Assembly: GCA_020736575.1 (NCBI GenBank)
Contig: JAGPYM010000001.1
Coordinates: forward strand, 2,046,001 to 2,110,000
Direction of reading: 5' to 3'
Source of the DNA: Thelonectria olida
Taxonomy: Eukaryota; Ascomycota; Sordariomycetes; Hypocreales; Nectriaceae
DNA length: 64,000 nt
The notes beneath the pieces were generated by a model. The model was not told where the DNA came from and ran no database searches. It saw only the letters and a list, made by a program, of their open reading frames with translations. Each line of letters starts with the position of its first letter. Positions within the stretch are counted from its first letter, which is position 1. Below are positions 10,982-22,062 of this stretch, one piece after another. The position numbers were made by a program, and so were the translations under genes.

Positions 10982-12097
10982 GAGGAGGTTGGTGGTGCAT
11001 CTTCTCCACTATCCACGTTTGGCTTCTGCGCGATCAACAAGCCAAGGATCGAGTCAGCCTCGCGGATGGGGCACAAGCGCACGGCAATTGGTGGGAGGCA
11101 TGGGTCTGCCTCGGGGCGGCTTTGTTAGGCCCATCTTGAAATCGCTCGGAGTCTCGGGCTCGACGGGACGCAGAGAATGAAGGCGGGCCTGGTGATCCTG
11201 TCCAACTTCTTTGCTCTCCCTTTTGGCAAAATTTTGTTTGAGCTTGGCCGTGTCTCATGTGAAAATGAAGGAGGAGAGCGAGCGACAGAGCCAACAAGAA
11301 GACAAGGGGCCCGGGGCCCATTGCCCCTCTTTGGAGACGTGATGCTATTATTTTCGTACTTTGGAGACACATGGAGATCTGATTGCGCCTCACAAAAGAC
11401 TTCTATTCTAAGACGTGATGAACATGATGCCGCCCCTCCAACCTCGCTCGATTGGTGGACGAGCAGTAATCCAATCCATCCCCTGATGGCTCCCCCCACT
11501 CGTCTCACGCAGGAAGCTTGGTTGATGAAATGCTTGTTCTTGCTTGACCAAGAGACTAGAGTCGACGGGCCGGAATATGGGAACATGGCATAGCCACAGG
11601 ACACTAAAATGATGCAGCAGCACCATGATCCATGCGTCGAATCGGTATGGAGGTTGCTCGATGAAAAAGAGTGCAAGGCATGAGTGAAGGCGTGAAGGTG
11701 AGAGAATTCAACGAACAAACCCCTGTCGTGTCCAATGTTGCATCGCTTGCCAGGCGAATGCCCTCAAAGTCTCCGGTTTTGCCCTCCAGGGCTGAGTTGC
11801 GGGGGTACGTTTCCCTCTTCTTCGCCAATGGATTCATCTGCTCGAAACCAAATTAGCCCTCGATGGAGAGGCCATGGTGTGCGCAGCCTCGCGCCTGATC
11901 CCTGTGTGCCGAAGGATTCATCAGCGAGTGTCGTTGAATTTCAAGGCGCCAGAGATGGAAATGCCCGCAGGCTTGGTGAGTTGGGTCCGTCTGATCTTTT
12001 GAGATGAATAAGTCGGTTGCTATGTATAACTCTTCATTGGGTGCCTCTGTATTCGTGTATCCGCGCATGTCACTGTAATTAGCCGCTGGGATTGTCG

Positions 12098-12122
12098 CTC
12101 ACTCACTCACTCACTCACTCAC
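12098..12122. repeat. (CTCA)6 microsatellite
   Basis: A perfect tetranucleotide tandem repeat of about six units in intergenic DNA. Confidence 0.9.
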
Positions 12123-13034
12123 GGCTCTGACCGATATGGACCTTGAGTCGGCTCCTCAACGCAGAGCCGCCTCGGTTAGTTACCAAAGACCCAAGTCTTG
12201 GATAGGGCCGTGGAGTCTGCAGGACATGTATGTATCATGCAGGTCGTCCGAGGGAGGAAGCCCAAAGTCATCATGAAGGCGGTCTCGCCGTGACTGACTG
12301 GTCAGCAACAGAAAACAATACTTGTTACACACTTACTACCGACCTATCCTTGGATGTCCTCAGCCGCAGCTACTCGAATCAGCACTAGGCCCAATTCCAA
12401 GGCCAAAGCCGGTACACACAGGCAGACTGTGGAACCAGGGCCGTCCGTCCATCTCCATGCTGGAGGAGGCGGTGGCTTGGTGCCATCATCCCTGAAGGCC
12501 GGGCGGTTTTCTTTTTCGCTGCTGTCTGGTCCCCAACCATGGCGCCATGGAGCCCATGCAAAAGAGGGCTGAGCCAGCGGGGGCAGGTAAGACAATCGAG
12601 ACTGGACCAGAGAGAAATCAAGATGGCGTCGATTCGGCCCAAGCCAACGCATTTCGTTTTTCCTGGTGAATCAATAAAAGGGTCCCGGCCCCCTTGTCTG
12701 TCAGCCTGGCTTCTAACAAGAGGGTTTTCTCCCATTTCATTCAATCCAGTGCCGGTCAGTCAGTCAGTCCTCTGTCAAAGGTCCAAGTACAAGGATTATG
12801 AGACGCCGTCACCACCAATAACAGCTTTTGATTCCAAGGTAAACGACGGGAGGGAACAAAAACAACAATACCTCGTCGAGCTGGCACACTCTGGGCAATT
12901 CAAGAACCGAAAAGAAAGCAAACAAACGCCCTTTTCTTTCCATCTCTCTTCATCTCGACCGGCGTCGACTGCTCTGAACAACACTTCCCACATCCTCCCT
13001 CCACCACGACGAGAAACTACACACAGCAGCAGCA

Positions 13035-14247
13035 ATGCTGTGGTTCATGGGAAACCAACGCGCCCAGGCCCAGTTCGACCGAGCCAAATGGCGTCTCCCC
13101 GTCCTGCTACCCATCTGGGTGCTTCAGCTCGGCCTCACCACCGTCATGATCGGCCTCTTCGCCTGGCGACTGGGAGACACCATGAAGTCGTACAAGGACC
13201 ACGACGAGAAGGGCGACAAGCCCGTCATTGAAGTTGTGTAAGTTGATGCTGCACCCCTTCGATGGTCGTGGTGGGATTTCGGACTGACTCAATCTTTCAC
13301 CCTCACAGCTGGGAGGGCACCAATGTCAGCCTCGCCTTTGTGGCGTCGGTCTGCACTTTTGTCGAAATTGCAAAGTACTTTGCTGAGGCCTTGACACCGT
13401 GGACCATGCTGTTCACTCATGTCATCAAATTGACCTGCTCCTTTGCCATCCTCGCCCTGGACGTCGTCGTCTACGTCCAGCGTCACGATCGACACTATTC
13501 TCTCGTCGGCCTCGGCCTCGACTGCGCCTTCATGTAATGCTCTCTCTGGTTCCAACATTCCGAGTGCCTCTGCTGACAAAATCCAGCGTGCTTTCCCTTG
13601 CCCTCGTCGTCTACGCCGTTCGAGTCTACCGTCGCCTCGCCGTATACGACGACTATGCCCATCCCGTTAATGTCAAGCCCTTTGGCTTCAACGACGACGT
13701 CGAGCGCGACACGTCCTACCAGGGGTCCATCGGCGTCCGAGAATCCATCGACAAGCACTTCTCGTCGGCCTCGTCGCGCCTCAGCATCAGCTCCTCCAAG
13801 AACGACATGGAGATGCACAAGCCCGAGCGGACGCCAAGCGTGTACAGCCACAAGCGAGATACCCAGTTCGACGCCTACGTGGCCCGACGAAACTCTGTGA
13901 AATCCCTCAGCCGAGCGGCCAGCGGCGAGTTTGGCTGGACCGGCAGCCCCATCGACTTGCAGGAGGAGATGGCGAGGAGGGAGTCCATCGGCAGCCCCAT
14001 CGGCGGCCGGCCCCGCGGGAGCAGCAACCCTCGGGCGCCCAGCTACGCCAGCGATCGGGGTCTGGTCGCCGTGCCCGAGGAGATTGACGAGGCCTCTGAG
14101 CAAACGAACAAGGAAGTCGAGCGTCGGAAGGCCCGCGAGGCCCTGATGGGAGGAGAGACTCCGCGTGATAGCATCAGCACGCTCGAAGGTCCAGCCGTGG
14201 CTCAGGACGCCGACGTGGGAGAGCCCAAGTGGCAGCAGCTGAAGTGA
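13035..14247 (+). CDS. Predicted four-TM membrane protein with long cytosolic tail, function unknown
   Basis: Three exons, 13035-13237, 13309-13533 and 13587-14247, giving 362 residues. Both introns split a codon and restore reading as V-W-E-G and F-I-V-L; the second has a CTGAC branch sequence. Four hydrophobic segments can be seen: about 24-45 (LPIWVLQLGLTTVMIGLFAW), about 75-92 (SLAFVASVCTFVEIAKYF), about 97-120 (WTMLFTHVIKLTCSFAILALDVVVY) and about 130-150 (GLDCAFIVLSLALVVYAVRVY). The remaining 200 residues are hydrophilic, Ser- and charge-rich, with many possible phosphorylation sites, and probably face the cytosol. The start MLWFMGNQR is the first ATG after a C/A-rich leader. The arrangement resembles other fungal small tetra-spanning proteins, but I do not recognise a named family. 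Confidence 0.82.
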
Positions 14248-14692
14248 AGGGGGGGAGGGGGATGAGTAAATGGAAGCGGAGAGAAAGAAAATTTTGAGAC
14301 GAGATGATGCCAGATTGAAGGGCCCGCCCGGGGAAGAAGGGGAGGGGACGAGGGAGGCCATGGCACATCTCTGTACGACTATACCCATGACCTTGTTTTT
14401 TTTGGCGTTTTAAGGCACTTCGGAGCAGGCGGTACTCTGGCAAATGACACTTAGAGAGGCAATCAAACAGAATTTGCATGAACTCGATATTTCTTTTCGG
14501 TTCTTCTGCCGTTGTCAACGAACCTACAGACTTGTTAAACGAAGGCTACAGGTAGATTCACGCAAAGTTGCAATACGTCTTGAGGAAATATAGATACGCT
14601 GGCTCGTGACAGTTTCATAAGTAGAATACAAACTCCTCGGTGACTATCATCTGCTCCTCCAAAGATGCGTCAACATTCCCATCATACATCAT
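14248..14692. other. Convergent 3' intergenic region
   Basis: About 445 bases between two convergent stop codons. It includes a short T run near 14396. Nothing else is seen. Confidence 0.6.
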
Positions 14693-15511
14693 TCACCGTC
14701 CAGGCCGTGTCCTTCCACCCTTCCACCTCAACTTCCCAACCCATGCAGCCCACCTCCTGACCTCCTCCTCTTCCAGCAGCAGCTCGACCGTGTAGTAATG
14801 CCTCGCAAGCTCCTCGTGGTTCTTAAAGTGATGCACGAACCGGTGACAAGCCCCGCACAGCCACGCAACGTTCTGCAGATCCTCCCTCTGGTGCCACCCG
14901 CGCTTAACAGCCTTTTCGTGCACGAACCGAGGTATCAGGTGGTGGTACGACAACGGGATCCAGGACCGCTCGCACAGCTCGCAGGCGTCGGTGCGGCTGG
15001 CCTTTGTGCACGGCGGCGGCTCCGTCAGCGGTGTGATGTACGAGGTGAGGACGGGGGCCAGGAAAGCTTCAAGCGAGGACGGGAGACGTGATTCGACGAG
15101 GGGGTCGATGCAGATGAGGTTGTACGTGGCCAGGGTCTCGACAATAGACGGGGGGAGATTGAGCGACGACAGGCCGTGTCTTGTAATGGGCAGCGAGTAC
15201 TCGTCCCTCAGAGCTTCAGACTCGCGCCAGCTTTTGTAGTCCAGCGTCTGCAGCACCGCGGGGAGGCTCTCGAAGATCTCGGCGGCGAGGTAGTCGACGA
15301 AATCGGCCAGCTCTTCGGCATCCTGCTCGGGATCGAGCGGCGCCGGTGTAGTGGATGGTGTTTCGGCAGCCGTTGCGGTACCGGCCTTGCCGCCGCGTCT
15401 CCGGCGCTTGGGCGGGTCCGGGTTGGTGGGTGCGGGCCGGAGCAGGGTTGTGGAGAGGCAGTCACGGAAGAGTGCGTAGTTTCCGGCGTTGTCCTCGAGG
15501 AGTGGCGACAT
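14693..15511 (-). CDS. HNH-endonuclease-like protein
   Basis: Single exon, 272 residues. Residues 177-223 form a zinc-stabilised HNH module: CELC (177-180), SYHHLIPR (His190/His191 at the metal/catalytic position), a helix with RGWHQREDLQNVAWL, then CGACHRFVHHF (Cys219, Cys222, His223). The first cysteine pair plus the second forms the structural zinc site seen in many HNH proteins. The N-terminal half has a basic KRRRRGGK stretch at about 35-42, which could be a nuclear signal, and an acidic helix-rich region. The host function is unknown. Related stand-alone HNH proteins are common but uncharacterised in filamentous fungi. No intein, intron or mobile element surrounds it. Confidence 0.8.
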   Translation of the reverse strand: MSPLLEDNAGNYALFRDCLSTTLLRPAPTNPDPPKRRRRGGKAGTATAAETPSTTPAPLDPEQDAEELADFVDYLAAEIFESLPAVLQTLDYKSWRESEALRDEYSLPITRHGLSSLNLPPSIVETLATYNLICIDPLVESRLPSSLEAFLAPVLTSYITPLTEPPPCTKASRTDACELCERSWIPLSYHHLIPRFVHEKAVKRGWHQREDLQNVAWLCGACHRFVHHFKNHEELARHYYTVELLLEEEEVRRWAAWVGKLRWKGGRTRPGR

Positions 15512-16510
15512 GGTGAGAGCTGGTGTGTGAGGATAAAATGTTTAGGTGTGAGAGCGTCTAGTGGAGGCAATTGATTGAGTGGGTGATGTCAAGTACCTAT
15601 TCAGACGTTGATAGATGAAGCTGTTTTAAACAGTTTCCACGATAGTATGGATTTGCTTTACAGCGTGCTTGGGAACCCGTTCGAATCAAATCGATTATCC
15701 GTGCTTCTTGTCTAGCTCACAAGAATTGAGATTGATTCGTCTCCGGTACCGTGTGGCTTGGGCAGGCTCCGGCTGAGTCACCGGTCACCACTAGTAAAAT
15801 AGACTGCACGAATATACCCAGCCGCATTGCAGTGGCCAACCTATTCAACCCATTCATAGACAGGCACGACGGTATCTAAACTCCCAAAAACGCCTTGTGA
15901 ATGTTTGTCGAGTCATTCCCCGTCGTGCGGACCTTGACTGCCTTGACTCAGCACCCAATAAAGCCCATGAGCTTGCATATAGGCCAAATCCAATATCCAA
16001 CATGCGAGAGAGCAAGGGCCGCAAATTGTAAAGCTTACATGCAACTGAGAAGTATCTTAAACAGTTTCGAGTTGCAGGGTAGCTACCTACGGTAGTCCAT
16101 AGCAGCCATCATGTTAAAATGATTTTTTAAAAAGAAAATGTAACTAAGCCCACTTTAGGGCTTATAGTTTAAAACTTATACTATAGTCTATATTATAGCC
16201 TATTTTATAATTAAACTTTTTTTTTAAAAAATAATATAATATACTTTTTAAAACCTTTTAAAAAAATTTTTTTATATTTTATAATATAATTTATATTATA
16301 ATTATAATATAGACCCCTTATGTTAAACATGCCCTAAAGTACGTATAATAATAAAATTTAGTTTAATATATTAGTTACTATAGACTGCCACAGCTACCGT
16401 TATATTAGTATTAGAGGCAAATGTCCACATTGGACAACACTTGCAAAATCCCTCAACTCCAAGTCTGCATCTACCCTAGTAACGTCTCCCTTTTTTCAAC
16501 AAGCACAACT
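15512..16510. other. Intergenic region with AT-rich element
   Basis: About 1 kb upstream of the HNH gene and of the first tRNA. The left half is ordinary composition with no gene seen. From about 16120 to 16400 it turns strongly A/T-rich. Confidence 0.6.
16152..16340. mobile_element. AT-rich element with short terminal inverted repeats (degenerate MITE or RIP-mutated remnant)
   Basis: The ends carry ACTTTAGGGC (16152-16161) and its exact reverse complement GCCCTAAAGT (16331-16340), and both are followed inward by GTTTAA-like sequence. The 170 bases between are almost only A and T, unlike anything else in the window. This fits a roughly 190-bp non-autonomous element degraded by C-to-T mutation, as repeat-induced point mutation does in these fungi. 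No target-site duplication can be confirmed. It lies about 170 bases from a tRNA gene. Confidence 0.45.
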
Positions 16511-16584
16511 GGTTTCGTGGTCTAGCTGGTTATGGCATCTCGTTAACACCGAGAAGGTCCCCGGTTCGAGCCCGGGCGAAATCA
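16511..16584 (+). tRNA. tRNA-Val (anticodon AAC), copy 1
   Basis: A 74-nt cloverleaf without intron. Acceptor GGTTTCG pairs with CGAAATC (one G-T pair), the anticodon stem is TCTCG/CGAGA with loop TTAACAC (anticodon AAC), and T-arm CCCGG-TTCGAGC-CCGGG holds the B box. The discriminator is A. It decodes GTT (and GTC via inosine). A T run follows within about 10 bases. Confidence 0.97.
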
Positions 16585-16803
16585 CATTTTTGCACCTCGT
16601 CTCGAAAACACCATCGCAGAATCTCCCTCCACCCAGCCCACGCTTACACGGAGCCTCAGGGGCTTTAGGGCTGGAATGACCCGCTTCCCTCCCCGCTGTG
16701 TTTTTGTTTTTTTCTTTCTTTCTCGTTCTTCTCCACACCGGAGCACATGAGGCACATTTCGTCCTTCGTCTCCCATCAGAAGCAAGCGTCACAAACCAGC
16801 TCC
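16585..16803. other. Spacer between tandem tRNA genes
   Basis: 219 bases separate the two tRNA genes. It contains a T-rich run near 16701-16730 and no gene. Confidence 0.6.
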
Positions 16804-16877
16804 GGTTCCGTGGTCTAGCTGGTTATGGCATCTCGTTAACACCGAGAAGGTCCCCGGTTCGAGCCCGGGCGGAATCA
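16804..16877 (+). tRNA. tRNA-Val (anticodon AAC), copy 2
   Basis: Identical to the copy at 16511 except in the acceptor stem, where GGTTCCG pairs with CGGAATC. A T-A pair has become C-G by a paired change, so both copies remain foldable. Anticodon AAC. TCTTTTT follows shortly after, fitting pol III termination. Confidence 0.97.
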
Positions 16878-17342
16878 CATCTTTTTGCCGTTGGTTGGTT
16901 GTGTGGCCGAGTACTTGGCATGTTGTTGTTGGGTGGGTTGATGATGGCTTCACTTTTTGTCAGAGTGAGGTGTGGGGCGTTGTGGCAGCTTCTCGGGCTT
17001 CTAAGGTCATGTGCTTATCGCCGAGGAGTGGTCAAGACAAGAAAACCTTAATCGCACCATGATATACATGCGTTGGTGACAGGGGGGGACATTGTCGACG
17101 ACATGATGCAATGAGAGGAAGTTTATCATGTATGTATGTAATACTAGGTTGTTTTGATGAGCTAATAGCGACTTGTTTCTACAACTCATTTAACACCAAA
17201 CGGTCCCCATATACCTTAATCCCTTGATCCTCAAACGCCATGCAATGCCAGTACCCGTGTCGTTTCGAAACCCAAATCCGTTCATGTCCTTCCTATGCCG
17301 AGGTATGACCCCTTTAAACGCCATCCAAAATGCACCAGTCCT
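16878..17342. other. Intergenic, tRNA to MRC1 3' end
   Basis: About 465 bases with no gene seen. It should contain the MRC1 polyadenylation region. Confidence 0.55.
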
Positions 17343-20300
17343 TTACTCAAAGGTTCCTCTGCCCAATAGCCCACCGACCATACCAATTCTTCGCTCCGCC
17401 CCTTTGACCTTCTTCTCCTCCCTCCTGCGTTCACTCTGCTCCAGCCGAGCCCTCCTCTCACTGTCACGCGCGAAGGCGTTGATACCGCTCTTCTTGCTGG
17501 CAGTCTTCTTCATCTTGGTGTCATCGCCGAATCCGCTGGCCGACGTAGACACGCCTGAGCTTGTCGTGGATGCGGATGATCCTGACACCAGTGAGTTGGT
17601 AGTAGCGCGACGGAGCAGCGCGGGAACCTTAAAGGACGTCGACTGTGCCGTGGCAAAGGCGAGACGAGTTGATGCCACAGAGGCGGAAGAGCCGTTGCGC
17701 TTTAAGCTGATGCGGTCAACGACGGCGACGCGGCTACGATGGGGGTTTGGTTCGTGATTTTCCTTGTCGCTGCGAGTTGGTGACGGATAAGGCTCATCCT
17801 CCTCGTCAGATCCGGCCTCAGTAGCAGGGATGACTGAACCATGAGGCTCCTCGAACAGGTCAGACAAGGTCTCGCGAACCTCGCCAATGTTGGACGGCTT
17901 CATGCCATCCTTGGTTCTTCGCAGATGAGCTGCAGGCCTATCGTCTCCAGACGCACCCAGAGCCTTGCGTGGCTGACTATCAGGGATGGTTTGCGGCTTG
18001 TCAGTTTTCTCTTGAGACTGAGACTGAGACTGAGACTGGGAATCTTCTGCGGGTTGTTCAACAGCGTCAAGGAAGTCCATCTCATCATCACTGCCACGAT
18101 CCTCGATGGTTCGTAGGAATGCTTGGTTGCCTGGGTTTTTGGCAATCTTCTTCACGCGTTCGTCCGAGAATAGGGCCTTTTGCATCTTGGAGAACTGACG
18201 ACGCTTCATCCGGCGGCGGGCTTCACCACCATCATCTGAATCCGAGAGATCGTAGTCGGCTCCTCGCTTGCGTCGAAGCATTCCGGTGGTGATGTCCTTG
18301 AACAGCTTCTCAACCTGCTTCTCATCATCTGCACGCTCTCGATCACTGGGAGTGAATGTTAGTAGTATTCCTGAATCAGCCAGGGAGCAGACTTACGCGT
18401 AGAACGCCGCCAACTTGGCCTCGTCCACATCATTCCCGGCAGCATCGTCAATCATCTCCTTGACCGAAGCAATCGACTCGTTGTCACTGTCCTCGCCATC
18501 CGCACCGCCCAGACCGGCGTATTCATCCTCAGACTCATCAGCTTGCTCTTCGACCATCTCCTTAGCCTTGCTCTTCTTCTTGAGAAACTCCTCCTGAGCT
18601 TGTCGCTTCTTCTCCTTTCTGGCGCCCTCCTGCAGCTTGTTGAAGGCCGTCTCAGCCTTCTCTGCAGCGGCTGGCTCGGGCGTCTCTTCAACCCGCAACG
18701 ACGTTTCCATTCTTCGACGAAGTCGGCCTCGGCGAACCAGAGGCGATTCCGGGACGGTGCTCTCAGGAGCCGGGACCGTCTCTACAGTGGAGAAGGGAGG
18801 CTCAATGAACCTGTCTTTCAGAGGGGTATGCTCCTGGAAACCACCATCTTGCGACAGTTCAACAAAGTCGGTGACTTGAGTCGATTCTTCCCGAAGAAGG
18901 CTATCTAGGCCTCGCATCTGAGACTGAGAGAAGTTGAGTTTAACTCCTTGCGTGGCCGCCTGAGTTTCCTTCTGACTATCTAATACCATGTCTTCGGGCT
19001 CGTCCATGGTAGCTGACCAGTTCGAATCGGGGAAATTGTCAAAGTCGGGCATCATGAACTGCGTGGGACCACCGACGGGTCCCATTTGACTGTCATCCAT
19101 GGTTCCGGCGAAGATCTGAGTGAGTCCAAGGCCGGCAGGGCCCTGGACTGGGAGTCCGGGAATGAAGGTCTTCTTGGCTGATCTCAGAACAGAGGTAGGT
19201 ACCGCGGGGGACTGGGGACTGGGAACAGTGGGCGACTTGAAAGTGGTTTTTGCCTTTGGCGTGGCGTCAACGTCGTCTTCATCTTCATCGTCGGAGATGA
19301 TGGCGGCATTCTTTCGTGCTCGTCGCTTGTTGAGGATGGGAAGCTCGTTGGCATCGTCATCCACATCTTGGCTGGCGACGGGGGTCTTATCCTCAACGTC
19401 CTCCACCTCTGAAGTCTCGGATTCGGTGTCTGCGGCCTCGGCTTCGAATAGTGGGCTGCCGCCCGACTCTTTATCCTCATTCTCCTCGTCTTCTTCATCC
19501 TCCTCGTCTTCAGACCCAGAAAGTTCAACTTCAGACATTTCTGCATCGGCGTCATCGGCAGGGTCTCCGTACTCCTCGTCATCACTGTCATCCCATGCCA
19601 GTGGATCAACTGCTCCGCTCTCCTTCTTTGCCTTCTTGATCTCTTCACGCTCTAGTTCCATCAGCTTCTGTGCCTCCTCTCGAGCCTTGGCAACAATGTC
19701 TTCAACCTCCTGCATCTGACGCTCACGCTCCTCTGCGGTCTCGATCACGACACCCTGGGCCTTGAGAGTTTCGAGTCGGCGGTCACGCTCGAGCTTGGCT
19801 TGTTGTCGGGCCTTTTGCTGCAGGAAACTCTGGAGCTCGCCAGCTGTCATTCCGTGATTGTCATCCCGGCGTCGGGAATCTTTTCCGGGAGACCTCACCT
19901 GGGCAAGTGCACGGAGAGCCTTCAAGGAGTGAGACTCCTGGGCTTTCTTAGAGGGGATGCTGTCGAAAACGGCCCTGAGCTTGTCCTTCGATGTCATCTT
20001 GACTTCCAACTCATCATCCGAGTCGAGCATGGTGACATTTGCTGATACTTGAGGTAGAACAACGCGAACCTGACGCTTTGTTGTGGGTTTGGGCCGCTCT
20101 TGAACAAGGTCAACTGCCTTGCCCTTACCCTTGTCGATGCGCGGACTTGCAGATGTAGCGAGTTCATCAAGGCTTTGGAGATTTGCTTCCTGGGTTTCTG
20201 GCTCAATGGTTTCGGGTTGTGTGTCTTTGGCGGCTGGGGGAGAGCTAGGAGGCGTTTGAGCGTCCTGCATATCGACGTCTGAGTGGGGCGTGGTGAGTCG

Positions 20301-21245
20301 GCTTGAGCTTGCTTGCTTGGGCTCGGGTTCAGATCCCCCAGCGGGACGGAAGTTGAAGCGTTCGAATAAACTGTTCTTGGTGATCTTCCTTCGCGTCTTG
20401 GCTTGGTGGGCAAGTTGCATACTTCGTGCCATCCTCTGCGTCTCTCGGTTCATTTCTTCAATGGCCCTCTTGCTCGCCTTGCGTGCGGATGGCCGTTGAG
20501 TTTGTGTTAATTTTCGACCACCCTCATCGTCAGTAATGCCGGAATCGTCTGAAGCCATTTGGTCCAGCTCCGAGGCAATCCTCTCTTGCTGAGCGCGCTT
20601 CTCGGCCTTTCGGGCCTCCTCAGCGGCCTCGCGAGCAAGACGTTCTTGTCTCTTCTTTTCGACCAGGGCCTTGAACCGATCTGACTTGAGAGTTGGGAGG
20701 TCATTTTCTGATTCTGAGGCATCGGCAGTGGATTTTGATGGGGAAGGGCGAATAGGTGATGAGACAAAAAGGCCAGGGCTGGCTGATCTTGACGTTGTTT
20801 GGGCTGGCGTCTCAGTTGTGGGTGGTGATCTGCGCTTCAATCGTCTCGGCGCGACGGGGAGATGGTCGTCTTCGTCTTGGGCGTCAGACATGTTGACGTC
20901 TTGCGATTCCTCGTCTTCTTGGCCCTCGAGCTCAAGCATCTTCTTCACCCGGTCGCGGGCGGTTTCTGTGGGGTTTGGTCTGGCGGGTTCTGAGGGACGG
21001 GTGATTCCCTGCATTCTGGAGGCGAGGCGTCCCCTTGGTCTGATGTCTTCTTCTGAGTCGTCGGAATCGTCATTTTGTGAGTGTAATTGAGGTCGGTTGG
21101 TGTTGCGGAATGTGGAGATTTTTGAAGGAGAGGCATCCTCGTCACTGCTTTCGACCGTGGCCAGCAAGGCCTTAATCTTGGATCGGGGAGTAAGTGGCTC
21201 TGGGGAACCGCCCAGGCCGGGGGCGGGAGAGCTTGGGGCGGACAT
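17343..21245 (-). CDS. MRC1: Mrc1/claspin-like mediator of the replication checkpoint
   Basis: Two exons, 21245-18397 and 18345-17343, with a GTAAGT donor and TACTAAC branch point, giving 1283 residues. The protein is highly charged. The central block rich in Lys/Glu helices, the KNSLFERFNFRP segment at about 300 and the conserved C-terminal block that crosses the intron (KLAAFYADRERAD... FKDITTGMLRRKRGADYDLSDSD) match the MRC1-like/claspin family. SQ and TQ dipeptides, targets of Mec1/Tel1 (ATR/ATM) kinases, cluster in the second half (STQVT, NFSQSQ, a run of five SQ). Mrc1 travels with the replisome, couples helicase and polymerase epsilon and passes stalled-fork signals to the checkpoint kinase. 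The start is the ATG at 21245. It is divergent from the Zn2Cys6 gene, 817 bases away. Confidence 0.9.
18013..18040. repeat. Hexanucleotide repeat encoding SQ dipeptides in MRC1
   Basis: GAGACT units repeat about four times on the plus strand. On the coding strand they give a run of Ser-Gln inside the second MRC1 exon, about 100 residues after the intron. Confidence 0.85.
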
Positions 21246-22062
21246 TGCTGGGTGAATTAATTATGCGTTGTTGATGGAAAGATGGAACTGGTATAAAGAG
21301 AAATGACGAGTTTTTGGTGAAGGATGGGGGGTGAGGTGAAGTCGAGAAAGAGGTCAAAGGTACGAGTTGCTGGGCCAAGTTAAAGTGGTTGGTGGAGCGG
21401 GTACGTTTATGAGTCGGTGCTTGACGCGACCTGACGCGACTTTTTTGTGACGTATTCGCGCCCGCGACGCATCGTGTCCCCGCGTAAATTGGTGCGGTTT
21501 TAGTGGTCCCCCTGCTCCGGATTGAGAGAGAAGACAACAAAGTACCCCGATGCGGCACGATTGAAGACGTAGAATTAAACTAAAATCCGTGTTTATTTTC
21601 GATCGAAACTATTGGCTACCTAGTACTTTATCACCATACAGTTGTGGTTGGGAATTGCCGTGGTGAAATAGAGACTCTCAACTCTTTAACTCCCTACCTA
21701 GGTACCTTGTGGTTATCTGGAACTGCGAGGTGCCTATATCGCTGGACAAACGTGTTTCTCTCTATGGGGGTAATTCATACAGAGCACACGACTATATTTC
21801 ATCGGCCTCTGATCTAGCTTCGTCATTCCATTCAGCCTTGGACGCGTCAACGTCAGCAAACCCCGGTCGGGCTTTTGTTATTCGTACTCACAACATCGTA
21901 ATAAAGTAGAACCGGGTCCGAAGTAGGATTTGGAGGCTCTGCTCGCTGCATGTCACTTGTGTCGCATCTATGGATTGAAGCTCAACCTCCACTACCTACC
22001 TATCCATCTATACCTACCTCTACCTCTACGCGACACCGCCTAATTTCTAGACCTTCTGCAGC
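21246..22062. other. Divergent promoter region MRC1 / Zn2Cys6 regulator
   Basis: About 820 bases between two divergent starts. It includes CCTACCTAGGTACC-type palindromic sequence near 21693-21706 and a run of CTACC units at 22000-22030. No gene is seen. Confidence 0.55.

Larger units (their letters stand above)
10599..13034. other. Intergenic region with microsatellites
   Basis: About 2.4 kb. It contains (ATGG)5 at 10622-10641, a (GAA)n run at about 10951-10981 and (CTCA)6 at 12098-12122. The right end (12700-13034) is the probable promoter and leader of the membrane protein at 13035. Open frames of up to 197 codons on both strands between 11.0 and 11.8 kb have no recognisable features. Confidence 0.5.

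Noticed and set aside
11125..11718. 197-codon open frame, minus strand, with an overlapping 138-codon plus-strand frame
   Set aside because: Neither has family features, and mutual antisense openness suggests chance.
12098..12122. Short tandem repeat considered as a CRISPR-like array
   Set aside because: It is a simple tetranucleotide microsatellite without spacers, in a eukaryotic genome.
19120..19719. 199-codon frame antisense to MRC1
   Set aside because: Runs of Ser are the mirror of the acidic repeats in MRC1; a shadow.
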